A DNA stretch of 28,467 bases. It comes from JAJDIA01 sp031555145. GTDB lineage: Bacteria; Bacteroidota; Bacteroidia; Bacteroidales; Tannerellaceae. A program made the position numbers and the translations under genes. The notes under the pieces are model-generated. The model ran no database searches, had not been told where the DNA came from, and worked only from the letters and a program-made list of their open reading frames with translations. The DNA is taken from the NCBI GenBank assembly GCA_031555145.1, contig JAVBUR010000042.1:1-28467 (forward strand), given 5' to 3'. Positions 1 to 6,973 of this stretch are shown piece after piece (position 1 is the first letter of the stretch; every line of letters begins with the position of its first letter).

Positions 1-239
1 CACGATACCCCTGACGGGGCATGCACTCTAAAGCTAGTCAAAAGATGTGTATAGAGAGTAGCTCAAGAGGGGAAACGTCGCTACGCTCCTGAGGATGAGT
101 TGGATGCCAAAACACACCAGCAAAAGATTCAAATATCGTTGATATTGAAAGCGCCTCGCTTTCAAGCCTGGTTGAAATTGAAACTACGCCCATCTTCATA
201 TATTCCAGCATATGAAGCCCCTGCTTTATGCGATGCCTA
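1..239. other. Non-coding region downstream of ribD with nested inverted repeats
   Basis: I see no convincing gene here. Several inverted repeats are visible: CCCC/GGGG near 8-19, a 9-bp stem with one bulge at 128-149 built around AATATC-GTT-GATATT, a perfect 9-bp stem at 145-165 (TTGAAAGCG, loop CCT, CGCTTTCAA) and a perfect 8-bp stem at 194-217 (CTTCATAT/ATATGAAG). The second and third overlap, so only one can form at a time. No T-tract follows on either strand, so these are not classical terminators. Confidence 0.6.
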
Positions 240-1298
240 TCACCCATGCCGGTGGTAGATGCGGTGATTGGGCGAGGCTTCTGAGAAGGGGAGGCCGTCG
301 GGCAGTGTGGGCGCCTTCACGCCGCCATTCAAGGGAAAAGAGGCGGTCTCAACCTGGATTTCATCCCACAAGCCTTCGGCCAGAAACTGGCTGATAAGGT
401 GACTTCCCCCTTCTACCAACAGCGAATCCAAGCGGCGGCGATACAACTCTCCAAGCACTTGTTGGGGCAAAGGTTGGGTAAAGTCTACTGCAATATATTC
501 TACAGTAACATCTGTAGGGGCGTACTGTGTACGTTCTAGGGCCTGTGCGGATATGAAGACAAGCGTCCGCACAGCACCGTCGAACAAACGGTATGATGCC
601 GGGATCTTCAACTCCCGGTCTATAACCACGCGCACCGGCGAACGACCCACCCAATGGCGTACCGTCAGCGACGGATTGTCGAGCAGTGCCGTATGGGTAC
701 CGACCATGATAGCTGACACCTCCGAGCGAAGTTTATGCACATACCGCCGTGACTCAGGCGTAGAAAACTGTACCGGCGGCTGAGAAGCATCCGTACGCAG
801 CCGGTCGATAAAACCATCGGCACTCTGTGCCCATTTAAGAATTACATACGGTCGCCGTTTCTCCTGCATCGTCATAAAAGCTTTATTCAGGGCGCGGGCT
901 TCATGTTCGAGTATGCCGGTAACGACTTCGACCCCGGCCTCCCGCAACAGGCGAATACCCCGCCCGCTCACTTCGGGGAACGGGTCCAGACAGCCTACTA
1001 CCACCCGGGGTATACGTTTACGGATGATCAACTCGGCACAAGGCGGTGTTTTGCCATAATGCGAACAGGGTTCGAGGCTGACATACATCGTCGACTCAGG
1101 CAGCAGATGCTCCTCCCTGACCGATGTCACGGCATTCACCTCGGCATGCGGTTCGCCGATACGACGATGAAAACCTTCACCGATAATCCGTCCTTCATGC
1201 ACGATCACGGCCCCCACCATCGGGTTCGGACTGGTCTCACCCATGCCTCCACGAGCCAGGGTAATACAACGCGCCATGTATTTTTCTTCTACCTTCAT
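240..1298 (-). CDS. ribD: Bifunctional riboflavin biosynthesis deaminase/reductase RibD
   Basis: RibD carries out two consecutive steps of riboflavin synthesis in the cytosol: deamination of the pyrimidine intermediate made from GTP, then NADPH-dependent reduction of its ribose side chain. The N-terminal half has the zinc deaminase signature, with HAE at residues 51-53 and PCSHYGKTPPC at about 77-87, giving the His-Cys-Cys zinc set. From about residue 150 the reductase domain begins (YVILKWAQSADGFID) and continues with the nucleotide-binding region around LLVEGGSHL. At 352 residues it is the normal length for the fused enzyme. The ATG at 1296-1298 lies only 59 bp from the divergent prmC start, so the two promoters share a short intergenic region. 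The stop is TGA at 240-242. Confidence 0.96.
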   Translation of the reverse strand: MKVEEKYMARCITLARGGMGETSPNPMVGAVIVHEGRIIGEGFHRRIGEPHAEVNAVTSVREEHLLPESTMYVSLEPCSHYGKTPPCAELIIRKRIPRVVVGCLDPFPEVSGRGIRLLREAGVEVVTGILEHEARALNKAFMTMQEKRRPYVILKWAQSADGFIDRLRTDASQPPVQFSTPESRRYVHKLRSEVSAIMVGTHTALLDNPSLTVRHWVGRSPVRVVIDRELKIPASYRLFDGAVRTLVFISAQALERTQYAPTDVTVEYIAVDFTQPLPQQVLGELYRRRLDSLLVEGGSHLISQFLAEGLWDEIQVETASFPLNGGVKAPTLPDGLPFSEASPNHRIYHRHG

Positions 1299-1332
1299 TC
1301 TGTTTTTAGTTACATTCGAACTTATTTTCTAT

Positions 1333-1340
1333 TACTTTTG
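1333..1340 (+). promoter_or_regulatory. Bacteroidota -7 promoter core upstream of prmC
   Basis: TACTTTTG matches the Bacteroidota sigma-ABfr -7 element TAnnTTTG and ends 17 bp before the prmC ATG. I see no clean TTTG -33 box at the usual 19-21 bp spacing, so upstream recognition looks weak. pyrE has the identical core. Confidence 0.5.
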
Positions 1341-1357
1341 CATCACGCAAAGAACGT

Positions 1358-2209
1358 ATGACAGCCGCTACATCTTACATACAGCAGTCGCTACAAGACA
1401 TCTATCCGGCGAACGAGATTACCTCACTCACCCGCCTTATAGCCGAACACGTATGCCATCTTCCGGCCCATCAATTGCTGATGGACAAAGATAGGGAAAT
1501 ATCCGAACGCGAACGGAAAGAAATATATGATATCGTACGCCGTCTTGCCCGGCACGAACCGATCCAGTACATCCTGGGACAGACGGAATTCTACGGCATG
1601 GCGTTCAAGGTAAACCCATCAGTACTCATCCCCCGTCCGGAGACGGAAGAGCTGGTGGAACGCATCTTTGCCGATTATCGGGATGTGCCCGACCTGCGGG
1701 TGCTCGATATCGGCACCGGTAGTGGTTGTATTGCCATCTCCTTGGCGCGTGCACTGAAGCAGGCCAATGTCACGGCCGTGGATATCTCGACCGACGCCCT
1801 GGCAACAGCACAGAAGAATGCCAAGCGGTTGCACGCCCCGGTGCATTTCCTGGAGATGGACATCCTCACCTCCCGGTTGGCACACCCCGAGATCCCGTTC
1901 GGTCTGGATATTATCGTAAGCAACCCACCCTATATACAACAAAGCGAACGCACAGGGATGGACCGCAACGTAGCCGACTATGAACCGGAGACCGCCCTCT
2001 TTGTCCCCGACGAAGAGCCCTTGCTGTTCTACCATCATATCGCCCACTTCGGCAAGCGCAAACTGCGCCGGGGCGGACGGGTGTATGTAGAGATCCACTC
2101 ACTTTTCAGCAAACAAACCTTCGATCTTTTCCGCCGTAACCGGTATAAGAAAGTAGAAGTAATCCAGGATATCTTCGGTCGCGACCGCATCATAAAAGCT
2201 GAACTATGA
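1358..2209 (+). CDS. prmC: Peptide chain release factor N5-glutamine methyltransferase PrmC (HemK)
   Basis: PrmC uses S-adenosylmethionine to methylate the glutamine of the GGQ motif in release factors RF1 and RF2, which raises the efficiency of translation termination. The protein has an N-terminal helical domain (about residues 1-90), an SAM-binding motif VLDIGTGSGCIAISLA near residues 115-130, and the diagnostic NPPY catalytic motif at residues 189-192. Its 283 residues are typical of the family. It heads a tightly packed plus-strand run: its stop overlaps the recX start by four bases (ATGA at 2206-2209), which suggests translational coupling. A TAnnTTTG promoter core lies just upstream. 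Confidence 0.96.
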   Translation: MTAATSYIQQSLQDIYPANEITSLTRLIAEHVCHLPAHQLLMDKDREISERERKEIYDIVRRLARHEPIQYILGQTEFYGMAFKVNPSVLIPRPETEELVERIFADYRDVPDLRVLDIGTGSGCIAISLARALKQANVTAVDISTDALATAQKNAKRLHAPVHFLEMDILTSRLAHPEIPFGLDIIVSNPPYIQQSERTGMDRNVADYEPETALFVPDEEPLLFYHHIAHFGKRKLRRGGRVYVEIHSLFSKQTFDLFRRNRYKKVEVIQDIFGRDRIIKAEL

Positions 2210-2715
2210 CCCCACGCACCGAAGCCGAAATGCTGAACCGGATGGCCGCCTACTGCTCGGGCTGCGAACGCTGCCTGTTCGATGTCAGACAAAAACTCGC
2301 CGCCACCGATCTCGACCCCGAAGCCTGTACACGTATCCTCAACCGCCTCGTCGAAGAGAAGTTTATAGACGAAGCCCGCTACGCGCAGAGCTTTGTAAAC
2401 GATAAACTCCGCTTCAACCACTGGGGACGGATCAAAATCAGCGGCGAACTGCGGCGTAAACACCTGCCAGCCACTTGTATCGCCGAAGCACTCGGCGCTA
2501 TTGATGAAACCGAATACCAAACCATTCTGCGCAACCTGCTGAAACAAAAAGCCCGGTCCGTCAAAGGAAAAGACAACCGCGACACTACTAACCGCCTGAT
2601 CCGCTTTGCCGCCGGGCGGGGATTCACCCTGCGCGAAACAATCGCCTGCCTGCAACTGGCAGGACTCGAACCTGACGATGAAGATACTTACGGCTACGAC
2701 GACAATCCTGAATGA
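2206..2715 (+). CDS. recX: RecX-family regulatory protein
   Basis: RecX proteins bind RecA filaments and modulate recombination and SOS activity. The 169-residue product has the three-helix repeat pattern of the family: a first repeat around CERCLFDVRQKL, the conserved LVEEKFIDEARYAQSFV segment at about residues 48-64, and the basic stretch WGRIKISGELRRK after it. Length is in the usual range. It starts on the ATGA overlap with prmC and its 3' end overlaps comF by 38 bp, so the three genes are probably cotranscribed. No recA is visible in the window. The family call is confident; the direction of its effect on RecA here is unknown. Confidence 0.88.
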   Translation: MTPRTEAEMLNRMAAYCSGCERCLFDVRQKLAATDLDPEACTRILNRLVEEKFIDEARYAQSFVNDKLRFNHWGRIKISGELRRKHLPATCIAEALGAIDETEYQTILRNLLKQKARSVKGKDNRDTTNRLIRFAAGRGFTLRETIACLQLAGLEPDDEDTYGYDDNPE

Positions 2716-3388
2716 CCTGCTCGGCCTTTTCTACCCAAGGCGCTGCCGCCTCTGCGACGACCTGCTGGTAACCGGTGAATCCCAACTCTGCATCCGCTGC
2801 ATCGTCGGCCTGCCGCGTGTCTTCCCACAAGCGGTAAACGGCGTAAACCGCATTGGCCAACAACTCACCTGGCACGGACCGATAGAGGATGCATTCGCCT
2901 ATCTCTATTACACCAAAGATGGCGATGTGCAGCAACTCGTCCACGCCTTCAAATACAAAGGGAAGAGAGAACTGGCGTTCGTGCTCGGGAAACTGGCTGC
3001 CCAGGAAGCCAACACCAGCGGAAACCTGTTGCAATCCGTGAACGCCATCGTGCCCGTTCCCGTCACCCGGTGGAAAAAATGGAAGCGTGGCTATAATCAA
3101 ACCGAATGGATCGCCCGGGGAATCGCCTCCGTCTGCTCCCTGCCTATCATTTCCTGCCTGAAGCGAACAGGCCCCGCCAATACACAAACCCGCAAATCCG
3201 TATACGAGCGCCGACATATCCTGGAAGCCGGTGTATTCACAGTTCCCGACCCTGCTGCCTACGCTGGTCGTCACCTGCTGTTGGTCGACGATGTGATGAC
3301 CACCGGGGCCACCCTAGGTGCCTGTATCGATGCCCTTCGGACGATACCGGACGTACGGGTAAGTATTCTCGTACTCACGATTGTGTGA
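2678..3388 (+). CDS. comF: ComF-family phosphoribosyltransferase-like protein
   Basis: ComF-family proteins combine a short zinc finger with a phosphoribosyltransferase fold and are linked to DNA uptake in naturally competent bacteria; in most others the role is unclear. From the ATG at 2678 the protein is 236 residues. It shows two CxxC pairs (C23/C26 and C38/C41), the family motif HAFKYKGKREL near residue 89, RGYNQTEWIARG near 137, and the PRPP-binding loop LLLVDDVMTTGAT at about 200-212. The frame stays open upstream to an ATG at 2606, but the extra 24 residues do not resemble the family and lie deep inside recX, so I chose 2678. A perfect tandem duplication of 11 bp spans its stop codon. 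Confidence 0.88.
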   Translation: MKILTATTTILNDLLGLFYPRRCRLCDDLLVTGESQLCIRCIVGLPRVFPQAVNGVNRIGQQLTWHGPIEDAFAYLYYTKDGDVQQLVHAFKYKGKRELAFVLGKLAAQEANTSGNLLQSVNAIVPVPVTRWKKWKRGYNQTEWIARGIASVCSLPIISCLKRTGPANTQTRKSVYERRHILEAGVFTVPDPAAYAGRHLLLVDDVMTTGATLGACIDALRTIPDVRVSILVLTIV

Positions 3389-3398
3389 CGATTGTGTG
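3377..3398 (+). repeat. Perfect 11-bp tandem duplication across the comF stop codon
   Basis: ACGATTGTGTG occurs twice head to tail (3377-3387 and 3388-3398). The first copy contains most of the comF stop TGA (3386-3388). The second repeats it 11 bases later in a different frame. This is the footprint of a slippage duplication. Confidence 0.9.
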
Positions 3399-3450
3399 AA
3401 TTCGCAATAAAAAGTACCCTTATACGGCTGATTATGTCGCGTACTTTATC

Positions 3451-3458
3451 TACTTTTG
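3451..3458 (+). promoter_or_regulatory. Bacteroidota -7 promoter core upstream of pyrE
   Basis: TACTTTTG matches TAnnTTTG and ends 31 bp before the pyrE ATG. The -33 element is not clear. The roughly 100-bp gap after comF plus this motif suggests pyrE starts its own transcript. Confidence 0.5.
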
Positions 3459-3489
3459 CGAACGACACAACATAGTTTACATCACAGAT

Positions 3490-4128
3490 ATGAAAACACT
3501 GGAAAGATTAGTAGCAGAAAAATTATTGAAAATTAAAGCCGTTAAGCTGCAACCGGCCAATCCGTTTACCTGGGCTTCCGGTTGGAAATCCCCTATTTAT
3601 TGCGACAATCGCAAGACCCTTTCTTATCCCGGAATCCGTACCTTCATCAAATTGGAGTTGGCACGCGTGATCAGCGAAAAATATGAAGATGCCGATGCGA
3701 TCGCCGGCGTTGCCACAGGAGCTATCGCACAAGGAGCGTTGGTAGCCGACCTACTGGGACTGCCGTTCGTGTATATCCGTTCGACCCCGAAAGACCACGG
3801 ATTGGAAAACCTGATCGAAGGCGAACTCAAACCAGGCTCCAAAGTAGTAGTCGTGGAAGACCTCGTTTCTACCGGTGGCAGCAGCCTCAAAGCGGTAGAA
3901 GCCGTACGTAACTTCGGTTGTGACGTGATCGGTATGGTCGCCATCTTCACACATGGATTCCCTGTGTCAACCCAACAATTCAAGGAAGCACAAGTGCCCC
4001 TGACCACGCTGAGCAATTACGACGCTGTGATCGAAGAAGCCCTGCGCACCAACTATATCAGCCAGTCGGAGATTGCCACCTTGCAGGAATGGCGTAAAGA
4101 CCCGGCCAACTGGGATCCTAACAAATAA
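3490..4128 (+). CDS. pyrE: Orotate phosphoribosyltransferase
   Basis: PyrE joins orotate to PRPP to form orotidine 5'-phosphate in de novo pyrimidine synthesis. The 212-residue protein has the conserved orotate-side segment (FTWASGWKSPIYCDNRK, about residues 27-43), the flexible catalytic loop region (RSTPKDHG, about 97-104) and the PRPP-binding motif VVVVEDLVSTGGSS at about residues 119-132. Length is standard. The next gene begins four bases after its stop, so pyrE, the SRPBCC gene and argH probably form one transcript. A TAnnTTTG promoter core is found about 30 bp upstream. Confidence 0.97.
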   Translation: MKTLERLVAEKLLKIKAVKLQPANPFTWASGWKSPIYCDNRKTLSYPGIRTFIKLELARVISEKYEDADAIAGVATGAIAQGALVADLLGLPFVYIRSTPKDHGLENLIEGELKPGSKVVVVEDLVSTGGSSLKAVEAVRNFGCDVIGMVAIFTHGFPVSTQQFKEAQVPLTTLSNYDAVIEEALRTNYISQSEIATLQEWRKDPANWDPNK

Positions 4129-4132
4129 ATAG

Positions 4133-4543
4133 ATGACAGAATTTACCAGTGACGTAAAAGCGATCCCGTTCAACGACGATCGCATCTTTACGATGTTATC
4201 CGACCTCTCCAATCTTGAGCGGGTACGTGATCGTATTCCCCAGGACAAGGTCAAGGATTTTGAATTCGACAGCGACTCATGTACGTTCGCTGTCGATCCG
4301 GTGGGTAAGATCCGGTTTGAGATCGTGGAACGCGAGCCAAACAAGACCATCAAGTTCACCACCACCAATTCGCCCGTTCCTCTCTTCCTCTGGATTCAGC
4401 TCAAACAGGTGGACGAAGGCGATACACGCATGAAGATGACCGTAAAGGCCGACCTCAACCCGTTTATCAAACCGATGGTGTCGAAACCCTTGCAAGATGC
4501 ACTCAACAAGATATCCGACCTCATCGCCAATCTCCCTTATTAA
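4133..4543 (+). CDS. SRPBCC (START-like) family protein
   Basis: This 136-residue cytosolic protein looks like a small single-domain SRPBCC/polyketide-cyclase-like fold: an N-terminal strand, a helical stretch (FTMLSDLSNLERVRDRIP, about residues 19-36), a central run of alternating beta strands (FAVDPVGKIRFEIVER and later RMKMTVKADL) and a long C-terminal helix (MVSKPLQDALNKISDLIANL). Such folds bind hydrophobic ligands, but I see no catalytic motif that would name a substrate. It sits tightly between pyrE (4 bp) and argH (12 bp). The position is suggestive of constitutive coexpression only. The fold assignment is moderately sure and the function unknown. Confidence 0.75.
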   Translation: MTEFTSDVKAIPFNDDRIFTMLSDLSNLERVRDRIPQDKVKDFEFDSDSCTFAVDPVGKIRFEIVEREPNKTIKFTTTNSPVPLFLWIQLKQVDEGDTRMKMTVKADLNPFIKPMVSKPLQDALNKISDLIANLPY

Positions 4544-4555
4544 GTATTATCCGAC

Positions 4556-5896
4556 ATGAAACTGTGGCAAAAGAATGTACAGGTTGACCACGAAGTAGAA
4601 CGCTTCACCGTGGGAAAAGACCGTGAGATGGACCTTTACCTCGCCCGATACGACGTACTCGGTTCGATGGCGCATATCACGATGTTGGAAAGCATCGGGT
4701 TGCTCACCCGCGAAGAGCTGACCGAACTATTGGCCGAATTAAAGGCTATTTATGCCGTCGCCGAAAGCGGACAGTTCGTGATCGAAGAAGGTATTGAAGA
4801 TGTACATTCGCAAGTCGAAGCTATGCTCACCCGCCGCTTGGGCGACAAAGGGAAAAAGATCCATAGCGGACGCTCGCGCAACGACCAGGTGTTGCTCGAC
4901 CTCAAACTCTTCACCCGCGCCGAGATCCGGACGATTACAGAAGCGGTCACCGACCTGTTCGAGGTATTGATCAACCAGAGTAACCGTTACAAAGAAGTAC
5001 TGTTGCCGGGATATACGCACCTGCAAATCGCCATGCCCTCGTCGTTCGGCCTGTGGTTTGCCGCCTACGCCGAAAGTCTGGCCGACGACCTGCAACTGCT
5101 GCAAGCGGCCTATCGGGTGTGCAACCGTAACCCGCTCGGTTCAGCAGCCGGATATGGCTCGTCATTTCCCCTGAACCGGAGCATGACGACCGAGCTACTC
5201 GGCTTCGACTCCTTGAATTATAACGTAGTCTATGCCCAGATGGGACGAGGTAAAATGGAGCGTACCGTTGCCTTTGCCATCGCCGGTATCGCCGCCACGC
5301 TCTCGAAGCTGGCCTACGACGCCTGCCTGTTCAATAGTCAAAACTTCGGTTTCATCAAGTTGCCCGACCAGTTCACGACCGGTTCCAGTATCATGCCGCA
5401 CAAGAAGAACCCCGACGTGTTCGAACTCACTCGTGCCAAATGCAACAAACTGCAAGCCTTGCCACAACAGATCACACTGATCAGCAATAACCTGCCCTCA
5501 GGTTATTTCCGCGACCTGCAGATCATCAAGGAAGTATTCCTTCCAGCATTCGATGAGTTGAAAGACTGCCTGCAAATGGTCACTCATATGATGAACGAAG
5601 TGAAGGTAAACGAACACATCCTGGCCGACGACAAATATGCACTTCTCTTCAGCGTGGAAGAAGTCAACCGCCTCGTACTCGAAGGTGTTCCTTTCCGTGA
5701 CGCCTACAAACAAGTGGGACTGGAGATCGAAGCCGGCAAATTCGAAACCTCCGCCGAAGTGCACCACACCCACGAAGGAAGTATCGGCAACCTCTGCAAC
5801 GATGCCATCAACCTGCATATGCAATCGATCCTCGACGGTTTCGCCTTCGACCGTGTAGCCGAAGCGGAAAAAAAACTCCTCGAAAGCACCTGTTAA
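4556..5896 (+). CDS. argH: Argininosuccinate lyase
   Basis: ArgH splits argininosuccinate into arginine and fumarate, the last step of arginine synthesis. The 446-residue protein belongs to the fumarase/aspartase superfamily and carries the signature loop GSSIMPHKKNP at residues 276-286, which holds the catalytic serine. It also shows the HSGRSRNDQV segment near residue 102 and the GYTHLQIAMP segment near 151, both typical of ArgH rather than of fumarase. Length is close to the usual 450-460. No other arginine gene is nearby, so it appears to be an isolated member of the pathway transcribed with pyrE and the SRPBCC gene. Confidence 0.97.
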   Translation: MKLWQKNVQVDHEVERFTVGKDREMDLYLARYDVLGSMAHITMLESIGLLTREELTELLAELKAIYAVAESGQFVIEEGIEDVHSQVEAMLTRRLGDKGKKIHSGRSRNDQVLLDLKLFTRAEIRTITEAVTDLFEVLINQSNRYKEVLLPGYTHLQIAMPSSFGLWFAAYAESLADDLQLLQAAYRVCNRNPLGSAAGYGSSFPLNRSMTTELLGFDSLNYNVVYAQMGRGKMERTVAFAIAGIAATLSKLAYDACLFNSQNFGFIKLPDQFTTGSSIMPHKKNPDVFELTRAKCNKLQALPQQITLISNNLPSGYFRDLQIIKEVFLPAFDELKDCLQMVTHMMNEVKVNEHILADDKYALLFSVEEVNRLVLEGVPFRDAYKQVGLEIEAGKFETSAEVHHTHEGSIGNLCNDAINLHMQSILDGFAFDRVAEAEKKLLESTC

Positions 5897-5943
5897 GACA
5901 AGGCTTCCGTACAATATTCCCCGGAAAACCCGGTTATTATAGT

Positions 5944-6381
5944 ATGAAACGATTCGGTTTTCTTCTTATCCTCCTGTTGGTCTTTTCCTGCGATAAAACG
6001 GAAATGTCCAATATTCCTTATGCCCGGGTGTATTTCGAAGTAGATTTGCAGTTCAAAGACAAGGAACTATCCGCCCCGGGAACGCTGATATGCAAACAAT
6101 TCACCACGGCACGCAATGCCGGTGAGTCGACCGGCTATTCCGGCATCCTGGTCATCAGTGGTTTCGATGGCCATTACGCTTACGACCTCTGCTGTCCGCA
6201 TGAAGCGAAACGGAATATCAAAGTAGCGCCCACCGATGTCGGCACAGCGGTGTGCCCCGAATGTAGTACGGTATACGATATCAGCCGTGGCTCCGGCCAT
6301 CCTGCGTCCGGCCCATCCAAATATGCGTTGGTCCGTTTTCAAGTCTCAACCGTCGGTCAACGGTTGATCATTCAATACTAA
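5944..6381 (+). CDS. Rieske-like lipoprotein with CxH...CxxC ligand pattern
   Basis: This 145-residue protein has a lipoprotein signal peptide (LLLVFSC, lipid attachment at C16), so it should be anchored on the periplasmic side of a membrane. The C-terminal half resembles a Rieske [2Fe-2S] domain: C84-P-H86, then 17 residues, then C104-P-E-C107, followed by YDISRG and a GPSKYAL segment like the end of a Rieske domain. Canonical Rieske proteins have CxH-x15-17-CxxH. Here the last histidine is a cysteine. C83 is adjacent and H119 is a possible alternative ligand. It could carry an iron-sulfur cluster with altered ligation, or zinc. It follows argH by 47 bp and precedes the tRNA genes. The redox role is inference. 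Confidence 0.7.
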   Translation: MKRFGFLLILLLVFSCDKTEMSNIPYARVYFEVDLQFKDKELSAPGTLICKQFTTARNAGESTGYSGILVISGFDGHYAYDLCCPHEAKRNIKVAPTDVGTAVCPECSTVYDISRGSGHPASGPSKYALVRFQVSTVGQRLIIQY

Positions 6382-6403
6382 CATCATTTTTTCTTTTATT
6401 CCC

Positions 6404-6434
6404 TTTGCACAACTCAAAGGATTATCTATCTTTG
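6404..6434 (+). promoter_or_regulatory. Promoter of the tRNA-Gly/tRNA-Leu operon
   Basis: TTTG at 6404-6407, a 19-bp spacer, then TATCTTTG at 6427-6434. This is an exact match to the Bacteroidota consensus TTTG-N19-TAnnTTTG. Transcription would start about 7 bp after the core, some 15 bp before the mature tRNA-Gly 5' end. Confidence 0.8.
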
Positions 6435-6455
6435 CACACGCAAAAAGCAACAAAC

Positions 6456-6528
6456 GCGAAAGTAGCTCAGTTGGTAGAGCATAACCTTGCCAAGGTTAGG
6501 GTCGCGGGTTCGAGTCCCGTCTTTCGCT
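6456..6528 (+). tRNA. tRNA-Gly (anticodon GCC)
   Basis: The 73-nt sequence folds as a cloverleaf: acceptor arm GCGAAAG/CTTTCGC, D arm AGCTCAGTTGGTAGAGC, anticodon loop TTGCCAA with anticodon GCC, and T arm GCGGGTTCGAGTCCCGT. The discriminator is T at 6528. CCA is not encoded. Confidence 0.97.
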
Positions 6529-6552
6529 CAGCTCATCTCTATGAGAAGAGAT

Positions 6553-6636
6553 GCTCGAATGGTGGAATGGTAGACACGAAGGACTTAAAATCCTTTGGCC
6601 ATTGCGGCTGTGCGGGTTCAAGTCCCGCTTCGAGTA
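6553..6636 (+). tRNA. tRNA-Leu (anticodon TAA)
   Basis: The 84-nt class II tRNA has acceptor arm GCTCGAA/TTCGAGT with a terminal G-T wobble, anticodon stem-loop AAGGACTTAAAATCCTT with anticodon TAA, a long variable arm (GGCCATTGCGGCTG region) and T arm GCGGGTTCAAGTCCCGC. The discriminator is A at 6636 and CCA is not encoded. It lies 24 nt after tRNA-Gly and is probably processed from the same transcript. Confidence 0.97.
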
Positions 6637-6640
6637 CGGA

Positions 6641-6670
6641 AACCATCTACAGCAATGTAGGTGGTTTTTT
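6641..6670 (+). terminator. Rho-independent terminator after the tRNA pair
   Basis: An 11-bp stem AACCATCTACA/TGTAGGTGGTT (one G-T pair, 4-nt loop) runs directly into a T-tract. It is placed 4 bp after tRNA-Leu. Confidence 0.85.
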
Positions 6671-6872
6671 CATTTAAACCCAAATGGAATCCAAAACTAA
6701 AACAGATGCCATACTCACTTCCGCCAGGCCTGCATGTCATGATAGCGGGACGTGCACCTCGCAGTGCTGACTCGCGCACCTCGGCGAGGCCTGCGCCTGG
6801 ATTCGCTTTCAGATTTGGGAATGCCTGGGAAAACACTGACACTGTGATCAGATCAGGGAAAAGAAAAGTGTA
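6671..6872. other. GC-rich self-complementary intergenic element
   Basis: Together with the flanking terminators this fills the 337-bp gap between tRNA-Leu and the next gene. At 6721-6800 the composition becomes clearly GC-rich against AT-rich flanks. Two palindromic AGGCCT hexamers (6726-6731 and 6787-6792) lie inside an outer CCAGGC/GCCTGG pair (6724-6729 and 6795-6800), with CCTCG/CGAGG nested between. A 74-codon open frame covers it on the minus strand, but it runs into tRNA-Leu and does not look like a real protein. It may be a dispersed repeat or an RNA; I cannot tell. Confidence 0.45.
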
Positions 6873-6913
6873 GAAAAAAACAAAAGGGGAACCGACATCA
6901 CGTCGCTACCCCC
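6873..6913 (-). terminator. Terminator of the minus-strand sigma-factor cassette
   Basis: On the minus strand GGGG-TAGC-GAC, loop GTGAT, GTC-GGTT-CCCC is followed by TTTTGTTTTTT. The outer and inner stems pair around a 4-nt internal loop. It lies about 60 bp after the stop of the last gene of the cassette. Confidence 0.7.
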
Positions 6914-6973
6914 TCCCTTAACTTAAACGCCAAAACTAAATCTAAACAAAAAACACAAATAATGATAATATCT

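Noticed and set aside
38..247. 69-codon minus-strand frame downstream of ribD
   Set aside because: The region is full of inverted repeats and the product has no coherent pattern.
903..1361. 152-codon plus-strand open frame
   Set aside because: It lies antisense to ribD, has no domain character and crosses the divergent promoter region.
2035..2655. 206-codon minus-strand open frame
   Set aside because: Antisense to prmC and recX, which are both clearly real; composition is that of a shadow frame.
2606..2677. Longer start for comF
   Set aside because: The 24 extra residues lie inside recX and do not match the family start; the ATG at 2678 fits.
6405..6677. 90-codon plus-strand frame over the tRNA genes
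   Set aside because: It is simply a read-through of two tRNAs, which are beyond doubt.
6618..6842. 74-codon minus-strand frame over the GC-rich element
   Set aside because: It overlaps tRNA-Leu and the terminator and no start signal supports it; kept as a non-coding element.
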